From: Populus alba | Taxonomy: Eukaryota > Streptophyta > Magnoliopsida > Malpighiales > Salicaceae | Length of the DNA: 64,000 nt | Direction: 5' to 3' | NCBI RefSeq assembly: GCF_005239225.2 | Contig: NC_133298.1 | Coordinates: 2,728,001 to 2,792,000 of the forward strand | Shown here: in pieces, positions 1-9,151 of the stretch | How the letters are laid out: each line of letters starts with the position of its first letter | Position numbering within the stretch: position 1 is the stretch's first letter | The notes under the pieces: model-generated | The model's database searches: none | What the model was told of the DNA's origin: nothing | The model's input: the letters and a program-made list of their open reading frames with translations, nothing else | Made by a program: the position numbers and the translations under genes

Positions 1-1128
1 ACATATTAGACCACCAAGGGTACTCCTAGACCCAAGTCGAGCTTTTGATTATACAGGCTCAATATGGAGTGTTTGCACTAATTCGAGCTTCAAGGCCCAC
101 ATCTATTTTTGCCCAGATCCAATGCGTATAAAGGATCATGAGCTGTCCAAAAACTGTAAATCTCAAGCCCAATTGCATTTGAAAAGTAAAAGTTCTTGTT
201 AAGAACTTTGGCATCGTTATGGTCTCATTTATATGATCAGCGGACAATAATACTACTTATAAAGGGATTTATGAGCGAAAAATGATTTTTAGGAAAAAAT
301 TTGGTGTGATTCTATCCACTGTAACTCTTTTTCAAAATTTTCTATCAATCCTGGTACGTGTAAGTACATGTATAAAATTCCCAAAAGTCTTGCATTATGT
401 GAAATATAACGATTCAGGCCTTGCTGGAGGAATCAAGATTCTTCTTTTTTTGATAAATCATGAATCAAGATTCCATGAATAAACTTGTCTAATCATCTCT
501 TTGATTTGTGGTATTTTGATTTTCTATCATCTCCAGGTTCCAAAGAAAATTAATAGATATTCCAATCTCAAACAGTGTAGGTGCTCGAATAGAAAAGTTT
601 GTGACTTGATTAAGCTATGGATATATAGCCCAATTGATATAGAAAAGTTCTGGAACAATAACGCAGCTTTAAGTTCGAGAAAAAAAAAAAAAAACAAGCA
701 CAAAACATGGCCTGCAGTATTCATATGGTTTAAGAGACTCCCAAGTCCCAACCGTGTTACAGGAACCGAACGACATAGCATCCTATAATTAGTAAATGAC
801 CACACACCTTAAATTAACTAAACGTCACATATAAAATTCAGATGATACGTAAATGGGAAATGCAGGACTAAGTTGGTACTCCAGAATTGGCATTGGGCTC
901 CTCTCTGGTAAGGGAATAGTCAAGCTTACATGGAATTAAACAGAGGTATTTTAAAGGAAACATCAAGATATGAGCAAAAAGGTTTCTCCAAAGACTATCG
1001 AAGATACAATGTAGTTTTTTCATGCGAACTGCTGCAATAGGTTGCCAGCATGCTAGAGATCGAAATTAAGAGTTGATCATGAGACTAATTCAAGTTACAA
1101 CCTGAGTTGCACGTACCAGGTATATTGT
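1..1128. other. Intergenic, no gene recognised
   Basis: AT-rich sequence downstream of ORC2. The open frames here are short, use no recognisable protein motif and overlap on both strands. A short A-run sits near 680-695. I see nothing else that supports a gene. Confidence 0.5.
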
Positions 1129-1260
1129 ATTGATCTCAGAAAGCAGCTTTTCAAGGGCATCCACAGCAAGCAGGATGCGAAATACATTTACAAACTTAGT
1201 CAGAACTATTGATTGATCTCAGAAAGCAACTTTTCAAGGGCATCCGCTGCAAGCGGGATG
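1129..1260. repeat. Tandem duplication of the ORC2 3' end
   Basis: About 49 bp at 1129-1178 match 1212-1260 with only a few substitutions; both copies begin ATTGATCTCAGAAAGCA. The second copy is the last coding stretch of ORC2 (minus strand, residues [10 protein letters not shown] plus stop). The first lies about 83 bp further downstream, in the expected 3' UTR. It is a short direct duplication of the gene's own C-terminal codons. Confidence 0.8.
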
Positions 1261-3591
1261 TGCAAGCAATCTTGGCCATCACTGTGTCGTCTAGTCTTTA
1301 CTAACTCATGATCTTTGAATTCTGTCAAATGAGAGTTTAATGTGACCTGGCTGCTCACAAGGAAGCGCTCTCGAGCAGTTGTATACAGAGCATCAACTGG
1401 CATGCCTGAAAATGACAAATCAAAGGGAGCATATAAGATTTCAACCATGAAACATAATGCTCCACATCATGCGTAGTCACTTGCCTTCTTCATCAGGATG
1501 AGACAACTGATATTCTGCAAGAATTTTGAACACACTTTGGGCATTGGGTGTCAGACTCTGTAAGACTATTGCAGCTGTTTTGGCACTTTGAGCTGTACTG
1601 CTGTGAGCGAGAATCAAAGGAAAAAAGATTCCTTCAACATTATAAGGTGCAAAGGTAGGAACATGATACCAGAACCAATTAAACTGGGTGTGAACCATCT
1701 TCTTATCCCACACTGCCAAAAAAAACCCAGTACAGTTATTAGGGTCCTAGACAATTGGAATAGGACGGTAAATGATAAATGTATAAGATGAACCAAGGAA
1801 AAAAAATTACTAAAGGGTTCCAAAAAGATTTCTGTTCTTTAATCATAGGAAAGACAGAAAAATGAAAATTTACATCTTATCCACGGCATAGAAACAAAAT
1901 GAAAGTGAAACTGAGGCAAGAATTGAGGGTTCATCATCATTCAGAAGACACTTGGAACAATTTTCACACCTTAATGTTAACCCTATATGCCAATGGGGAC
2001 CATCCTATTTAGACCTTCATCTCCCAACAAAGCAGTTGCAAACAAGTCTAAATGTTAACATAAAACATGGATCATTTTTTGAGGCACCCAGAGAAATCAT
2101 GACATGAAATGTTTCACCATTTAGGAAATATGTTTAACCTGATTCTGAGAACCATAGGATGGAGCCACAGAAATAAAATTTAAAACAATTTAACTTGGCA
2201 GATTGCCCCAACTAGCCATTGTGTTTGCACATAACTAGTTATAATAAGATATACTCACAAAGAGGTGCATTAACATTGTCAATAGAGGCAACAATGCGGA
2301 TATGTGAACAAGAAGCAAGTCGCGCAAGATACTGTTGACTTTCAGAGTCTCTCAATCCAGGCCCGTCAATATTGTGAACAACAATGCACACAAAAGAATC
2401 ATTTTCCTCCACGTCTGATTCATGCAAAAATGCAAGAAGGTCATCCATAGATTGAGAATTAAAAGGCTGTTGAAATTTAGATGAAACCCCTGAAGAAGTC
2501 CTTCGTTTGGTTTTCAACTCTTCCCACCAAATTTCAGCTAAAGCAATGACCACCTACAGTCATGATGTTACAGTAGTTAGCATAGCACAAAGAAAATGGT
2601 GGCCGGTGTATCATGCATAAACTCCACTGTATTATGCCTGGCTTGAATTTCTAAGCCAAGGAATCATTTTAATGTTATATCAGCATTTAAGAACCTGGCA
2701 ATATCAATGTGTAAATCGATAAATAAGTTCAAGTACCAACAAAAGGCACCCAGGTAGATTACCTGTTTTAGATTAATTGACTGAAGATACCCATTGATGA
2801 CTACTACAGAATACTCGGTTAATGCTGTAGAAGCAAAATCTTCAATCAGTACCTTCTTCGATCCAAAACCATACATTAGAAGGCCAAATCCACACCTAAA
2901 TTCATAGTAAAGAATCATAAATTAGTGCAAATAATCCTCAAGAAGAAAATTCATAACAAAGAATCAAGGGGATGTTGCCCATTATTTTCATAAAATTATC
3001 TAAAATGTATATGAAAAATTAAGTACATAAAACTAACCAATACCCACTAAAAAAAATCAACTAAACTCTCAAATCCAAACTTGAGGCCATATCGTTTCTT
3101 CTTTTTCTTTTTTCTCGAAATGGGTTTCAATTTGCTATCTGCGCCTAACTTACTACTCTTCGTGCCAGTTTATTCCATCAAATAAATCGTGCCCACTTCA
3201 TCGAATACTACAATTTCACAAATACTTGCAATAACTTAACTAATTACCTGAGTTCAAAAACCCATTTAGGATACAAGCTCTTATAACTATTAACAAGAGA
3301 ATTAATCTCTTTCTCATGTTTTAGCTCAATATTAGCTGCTGCCGCTCTTAGCTCCTGCAATATTAAAAAAACAAAACTTTTTAAACCAATTAATATTTAA
3401 TCAAAAAAATTAATAATAAAAGGGAACTAAAGAAAATGATGATAAAGAGAGTGGTGAGCGACCTGTTCATCGACGACATTGATATCAGAAATCTTGCGGG
3501 TTGATTTCTTACCCGACCCAGCTAATTCTTTTGCTAGAAAGTAGTTCCTTGAGAACTCAAAATCCTCTTCTTCTCCATCATTGATATCCAT
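1206..3591 (-). CDS. ORC2: Origin recognition complex subunit 2
   Basis: ORC2 is a core subunit of the origin recognition complex, which marks replication origins and loads MCM helicase in the nucleus. Six exons join in frame: 3591-3463, 3354-3248, 2895-2763, 2553-2259, 1712-1485 and 1405-1206, giving about 363 residues, close to plant ORC2 length. Visible family sequence includes [13 protein letters not shown] followed by LIEDFAST (about residues 80-105), then NIDGPGLRD and [13 protein letters not shown] in the AAA-like core, [11 protein letters not shown], and a C-terminal winged-helix part with [19 protein letters not shown]. The start at 3591 is the first ATG of the frame and opens an acidic N-terminus. 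The intron at 1484-1406 begins GCAAGT rather than GT; any GT choice nearby brings a stop, so it is a GC-AG intron. A canonical E2F site lies about 95 bp upstream. Exon borders are by inspection. Confidence 0.93.
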
Positions 3592-3683
3592 AGTAGAGGG
3601 TAATTGACTGATAGAATGAATTCCTGGTTGGTTGCTGGAATTGAGGAATTAGGGATTTTCCTTTTCTTTTGTTATTTAGGGAT

Positions 3684-3692
3684 TTTCCCGCC
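3684..3692. promoter_or_regulatory. E2F-binding site upstream of ORC2
   Basis: TTTCCCGCC is a perfect match to the E2F/DP consensus. It lies about 95 bp upstream of the ORC2 start codon, where a proximal promoter or 5' UTR site is expected. Plant ORC and MCM genes are known E2F targets, so G1/S-phase regulation is the natural reading; binding itself is inference. Confidence 0.65.
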
Positions 3693-3792
3693 AATACAGA
3701 GTTGGCGTGGCCTCTTTTACCCGCGTCAGTTCTCTTTCGGAGCGAAAACAATTTCGTCCCCTGAGTGGATCTCATATCTCAATTAGCTCTTA

Positions 3793-4728
3793 CATAAATG
3801 TTTTCACAATTAGGTCCTTATACGATCCAAGTTTTCTGTTTCCAATCTATATATTAATTCAACGTATCTGTGATTGGTTCAAGAAAATCCATCAATTAAC
3901 TCTAAAGCTCAATAAAGAGACTCAACTCAAAATAAAATGAAATGGGCCAATAAGCCCAATTTTCCCACCTTGCTAATTTTGGGATACAAATGCTCAAAAT
4001 AAAATAAAATGCGATTAATTAATACCTCAAATTAATTCTAAATTCACATAAAAGACCCGACTTAAAATAAAATTTATGAAATAACATGCCATGCAAGAAT
4101 TGAACTTAAAAATAAAAACATGAAAGGTAATTTTTTTTAAAGAACATTTTTACATGATTTTTGTTTCTCTTTAAATATAGTTAACACCGATCATTGTATT
4201 TTTCTTAGGATTATTAGTCTCTTTCAAGAACTAAATTACAATTTTTGTTAATGCCTTTTAATTTCAAGAACAACTCCAACTCCATTGAGAATAGAAATAA
4301 GCATGATACATATTTTTTTCCTTTTAATTATGATTCTTTAATTACTTGCCTCTTTTTATTTCAGGCAAATTATTTTATATATTTATTTTAAAGTCATCTA
4401 AATTCAAGTTGTTATTCTTAGTTCATTTAAATTCAAGATCTCCTTCATGAATGTCAAAGTGAAAAGCAAACATTGACCCCTCTTTCTGTGATGAAGGTAG
4501 CAGGCTCTCAGACCCTCTGGTTGTTAAATATAAACATTTTTCAATTTTCACGCAAAATAATTTACATTATAGACTCTGCAGATAAGACCTTCCTATCGAG
4601 GTATCTTGGCAAAAGCTGGCTTGCCGCTTCGACAGTTTTTTCTCAAACAAAAAAAGAATCTGGAATGGGATCACTTCATACGTTTCAAAGATATATATAT
4701 AACTTTATACTACCATTCTACATCAACG
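3793..4728. other. Intergenic, AT-rich
   Basis: AT-rich spacer between the ORC2 promoter and the tRNA gene. The open frames are low in complexity and match nothing I recognise. Confidence 0.5.
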
Positions 4729-4800
4729 GGATCCGTGGCGCAATGGTAGCGCGTCTGACTCCAGATCAGAAGGTTGCGTGTTCGATTCACGTCGGGTTCA
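4729..4800 (+). tRNA. tRNA-Trp (anticodon CCA)
   Basis: A complete 72-nt cloverleaf. The acceptor strand GGATCCG pairs with CGGGTTC with two G-U pairs, followed by discriminator A. The D arm holds the A box TGGCGCAATGG. The anticodon stem TCTGA/TCAGA encloses loop CTCCAGA, so the anticodon is CCA. The T arm holds the B box GTTCGATTC. There is no intron. CAA lies just upstream of position 1, as is common at plant Pol III tRNA starts. Confidence 0.96.
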
Positions 4801-4824
4801 ATTCCCTTCAAACATTCCCAATTC

Positions 4825-4830
4825 TTTTTT
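4825..4830 (+). terminator. Pol III terminator of tRNA-Trp
   Basis: A run of six T begins 25 nt after the tRNA 3' end. It is the first run of four or more T downstream and is a standard RNA polymerase III stop. Confidence 0.7.
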
Positions 4831-4831
4831 A

Positions 4832-7185
4832 GTTGCTTTGTACTAAGTTATATAAAAGAGATAGAGATCCCTTATATATTTGTTTTTTTTTTATTTCTCG
4901 TTTCCCCTAATTCATGGGAGAGAATTTCTTGGTATTTTTTGCCGACAAATTATATAAGGGGGGTAGATATACTTTATTTTTTATTTATTTTTGCTCTTTA
5001 CTTGACAGATTGACCTAGGATTATCAATCTCATTTTGCAAGAAAAATCAATTCCACCGGGCAATTATACAGAATAAATGCTTGTTTGATAATGTAGTGGT
5101 TCTCCCACCGCAATACTAAAAGTATTTGGTAGAAAATACCAAATCTCCAGACAATTAGTGAAATAAATAAGCTATCAGGTAAAAGAAGCATGCTTGATGC
5201 AAGCAAATTTTGCCACATCTTTCTGTTTTCCATGGTAAATCTGGGATTCTAGTCTTGATTCTCGCATAGATGCAGCCATCTAGTCACTCTGCAGGTCTGT
5301 GATGTAGATAGAGATATAGGTTACAGCAGAATCTCGGCTGATACTAAATCCAGATGCACAAATTACTTGGATCACTGCGTAAATTGACAGCTTATGATAA
5401 CTGTTACCAAATAAACAGGAGAGCCTCTTGTGTGTTAGGGACTTTAAATTCACAGTGAAAAACCCTCCAACCTAACAAAACATGTTCTTGCTTTTGATGA
5501 CTGGAGTTATTTTTTCAACCATGAAAAAATTGTGAAAGGAAGATCTCAGGTTTCATGGGATCACAATCCATGACTCTTCAATCTCCTTCACCTGCATTTC
5601 ACCCATAATATCTAAAAGTAATTCATAATTTGTTTGGTTGTTAAGAAGTAATTGAAAACAAAAATCAGGATAATCCCCCAAATATTCTAGGAACTTTGAC
5701 ATCCAGAAACTTCAATTCTCTTCTCCATCCCAAGATTCTCCACAACAACAAATTATTAGTCAGGGCTAGACATCAAGTTAATTCGAGGACTCATTTAGTC
5801 AAAGTAGGATACTATCCCAGATAATCACTGCTACTAGATTATTTCCTTCAAGTCCCCTATGAACCCAGCAACCAAACAGAGCGAGTTAGAAATCAGTTGT
5901 GAGTTAGAAATCATGATCAACGCCTTTTGAAGATAAACTTTGGCTTGGAGATAGCAGGTTTCTTCAACGATCAAAACGATGCCGTGTTCCGATAAATTAA
6001 CTACCGTGTCCTGATCGTGATAACAGTGTGGTAAATTGAAAAGGAATGGGTCGGACTGTGACGTGTTGGAGTGTGGTACTGGTTACATTACACCCTAGAG
6101 TTTTTTTATGAAAATAAAATCAAAAGAGAAAGAGAAGTGTTGTAGTGGACCTGATAACGATTCCATCGGACGGTGAGAGAGAGCCTCGACAATGCTTGGA
6201 CGCAGTTGAGTTAGCAAAGCATCTGCCTCTATCGCCGAGGAGCTCATTTTTCTCTTCTTTCCCGCCAATTAGAAAAAGGTTTTTTCAGTGTACCTTTTCA
6301 GTTTTCAGTTATGAAACCATGGATTGCAAAAGCCCGTATGCTACTACAGATATGGACTTCCAGCTTAGGCCTTGGCCCATTCATAATAGCCTTGTGGATA
6401 CAGCGGGATTCCAGTCCCACTTTTCGACAATTTATCAAAAATAAATGGGATAATTTTAAAAACAAAAACCTCTCGTAACTTATTTATTTTTTCATTTTAT
6501 TTTTATTTTAAAAAACATTATAGTTTATATATCCTGGATCAATATAATTTTTTAATTCAGACAAAAAAAATCTAAACCACCTTTATATAAATAAAATATA
6601 AGAAATTCTCTATCGATTTTATGGCTAACGCAATTTAGATAATAAAAGTATTACTATTTATCATGCAAAAACTCGGCAACACCAGGAAAAAAAAAAAAAA
6701 AAAAAAAACCTTTATTCCTAGCATGGTTCTATCTCTAAAGGCATAAACAATCAAATGTCACGTCAGAATCCGGCATCGAACCACCACCACCGCACCTCCA
6801 ATCACGGCATCTTTCTTTCTCTGCTCTCTCTCCACCATGAAAAGAACTAGCCACCAACATTGTCGAACGACTCTAACCTGCCACCATCGTATCTTGCAAT
6901 TCCAACCCCTTCACTAATTTTTCTTTAATTGATTTCTCTCTTTTTTCTAATCTGGATTCTGGAAACAACCAAATACCTGCATTTTTTTTCTAGTACTCTC
7001 ATAAGATGCTATGCTCTGCACTCATTCCTGATTTTTAAATCCAAATAAAAACCCTAAATTCTCAAATTTTATGTTAAAAAACAAAGCGTATTCAATCTTT
7101 GCAAATAGAGAAAACAAATGGACATGTAGAGTGATTGTGAATTAAAATATAGAAGAGTTTACAGCCGAAGAAAGATTCAGCTTTT
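4832..7185. other. Intergenic, no gene recognised
   Basis: Mostly AT-rich. At 6145-6444 a 99-codon plus-strand frame (GTG start; internal ATG at 6319) crosses an E2F-like site and ends TIYQK. Its composition is more balanced than its surroundings, so it may be a first-exon relic, but no family is recognisable. An A-run lies near 6690-6710. Confidence 0.4.
6258..6266. promoter_or_regulatory. E2F-like site without an assigned gene
   Basis: TTTCCCGCC, followed by AAT as at the ORC2 site. No intact gene is evident beside it. It may be chance or a leftover promoter of a lost gene. Confidence 0.25.
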
Positions 7186-7189
7186 TCTC

Positions 7190-7745
7190 GTAAAATCTCA
7201 ATATCTGGGTAGATCCATCAATGTCGTGATCTTCTCTGCAGATATGCCCATAAACATTGGAAACATTACAAATGTTGTGAGGATTTCTTCTTGAGACAAA
7301 ACCCATCTCCTATACACTTCGAGCTTCTTTTCCCTGCTGGATCTGCTTGTGGACCTCAGCACCATGACTCCTGGAAGGATGAAATCCTACGAGAGTCACT
7401 TTCTGTATAAGCTTTTTTAAATTCTCCACATGTGAAATCATAATAGAAGGCCGGGAAAGAATTAACAGAGCAATTTTCTCTCTAAACTACACTTCAAACT
7501 CCATAGGTAGGATGATATGATTTTGACAGCGTCAGGGCTTGAAAAACCTTTAGATTGGACAGAAGTGTTTTGTGAAGTTTAGACAAAAGCACCGTAGACA
7601 TCTCCTCGCAAAGTTTAAAATACGGGCTCTGGAGAAGCCATGGTTCTTAAAAATGCCAAGAACAGAATCAGTCTTATTTGGGGTTTCAAAATGGAGGAGC
7701 AATTGGCGGATGTAGAGTTTCATGAAGTGTAATTTCTGAAAGAAT
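7190..7745 (-). pseudogene. mTERF-family pseudogene
   Basis: mTERF proteins are helical-repeat nucleic-acid binders of plastids and mitochondria. On the minus strand, 7745-7550 reads HFETPNKTDSVLGIF then KNHGFSRARI, the typical opening repeat of the expanded plant mTERF family. About 300 bp further, in another frame, EVYRRWVLSQEEILTTF followed by MFPMFMGISAEKI matches the later repeat with W-S-x-E-E-I. The stretch between is broken by stops and frame changes (for example a stop directly after KHFCPI), and the total is far shorter than a full gene of about 380 codons. It is a truncated, frameshifted remnant. Assignment rests on motif memory; a translated search with mTERF proteins would settle it. 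Confidence 0.7.
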
Positions 7746-7759
7746 AAAAGCAACATGAA

Positions 7760-8427
7760 AAAACAAATAAACTAATAGAAATATAATAGGAGGACTAATT
7801 AAGAATTTATAAGAAGTTAACGTGGCAATTGAGATAATATTTTTAGTACAGGTACTAATTCAAATTTGATAAGCAATTCAGGGGTCCGTATGATTTAGAA
7901 AAAATAAATGCCGGGATATTCCATCTCCGATTCTCAATAAGTCGGGCTTGTCGTGTTGTTTTACGAATAAGGACACCGACTGAAACCCGGATCTCAACAT
8001 TTCTGTCCCAACAATAATAAATAAAAATATTTCATAACTATTAGAAAAGAAAAGAAATCTATAATGATTGGCGAACTTTTTTAAAGTGAGCTCTGTTTGG
8101 CATTTTGGCTACGTTCCTCTTGGAAGTACAGGTGCGGCATGATAATTTGAAGGGGCGAAATTTAAGACGAGACGAGTTGGTTAATTAAAATGAAAAATTC
8201 AAAGATTTATTCTAAAAATAGATGCTAAAAAATTATTTATGCGAGATATATTTACCTTAAATTTAAATAATTATGGTTATGTTTTGGTTGAAAGTTAAAA
8301 GGGTTGATTTTTACTTTAATAAAATTAATTTTTTTTTTTTTTTATCTTATTTTTTGAAGAGTGAATGATTAAGGGGGTGATGATCACCTCTAATTAATTT
8401 TTAATTATTTGTAATAAATTATTACTA
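7760..8427. other. Intergenic, AT-rich
   Basis: AT-rich spacer between the mTERF relic and the SINE. No coding signal seen. Confidence 0.5.
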
Positions 8428-8440
8428 ACAATTAAATTAA

Positions 8441-8634
8441 TTAATTAATAGGGTTGATTTAAGTGGTAATCAGCTTGTTCCGTTTAAGCGAGGTTTCAGT
8501 TTCGAGTTCCGATGCACGCAGCAACACTCATTGGTGATCTCACCTGTCACTGTCAGGTATGCAACTCGGAGCGATCATGAGATTAGCCGAGGCAACCCGG
8601 ATACTAGAGGCCGACAACCTCAAAAAAAAAAAAA
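8441..8634 (+). mobile_element. tRNA-derived SINE with target-site duplication
   Basis: The element has a tRNA-like head: an A-box-like AAGTGGTAATCAGCTTG near 8470 and a B-box-like TTTCGAGTTCC near 8500. A unique body follows, ending in an A-run at about 8621-8635. It is bounded by a perfect 13-bp direct repeat, ACAATTAAATTAA, at 8428-8440 and 8635-8647. This is the classic structure of LINE-mobilised SINEs. Perfect flanks suggest a fairly recent insertion, about 500 bp upstream of the HSFA1 start. Membership in a named Salicaceae SINE family is plausible but unchecked. Confidence 0.82.
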
Positions 8635-8909
8635 ACAATTAAATTAACCTATCTCTCTTCTCTAACATTTAACTCAAGCTAAACATTCTTAAAAATCAAA
8701 CACTTTAAAAAATTATTATTATGATGATTACTCTATAATAACTCGTTCATATTTTTAACCTCATACTTAATACCATTTAAATATATATTTATTTAAAGAA
8801 ATAAGGGGAAAAAACAGGCTCACAATTTCTTTTGAAGAAAAAGAAAGCAGGAGTAAACCAGTAATTTCAACTGCTACCATCACCTCCAGAAAAAAAGGGA
8901 AGAGGCAAA

Positions 8910-9107
8910 ATGGCAACAGGCTCGTGCCTGTTTCCCTCCGTCGCGTCTGCCTTTAATAGAATCCCACTCTTCATTTCATTTCCCGTGACCGTACAACAAC
9001 AACCACCTGTCTCCTCTTTACCCCCTTTCTCCTTCCTCCCTATACAATCTCGATTCGTTAATCTAGCTTTTTTGCTCTCACAAATGCCTGCTCTTCCAAA
9101 ACCCTAA
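8910..9107 (+). other. Possible upstream ORF in HSFA1 leader
   Basis: A 65-codon frame opens with ATG at 8910 and stops 45 nt before the HSFA1 start at 9152. It is rich in Pro and Ser and resembles no known protein. If the HSFA1 transcript begins before 8910, this would be an upstream ORF able to lower main-frame translation. The transcript start is not known from sequence. Confidence 0.4.
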
Positions 9108-9151
9108 AAAGTTCCAATCAATAAACATTTCCTTTATTAATCGCTACTCTG

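Noticed and set aside
4473..4640. Possible snoRNA upstream of the tRNA (GTGATGA and a short hairpin before a T run)
   Set aside because: No convincing C/D or H/ACA box arrangement and no plant snRNA/snoRNA promoter elements.
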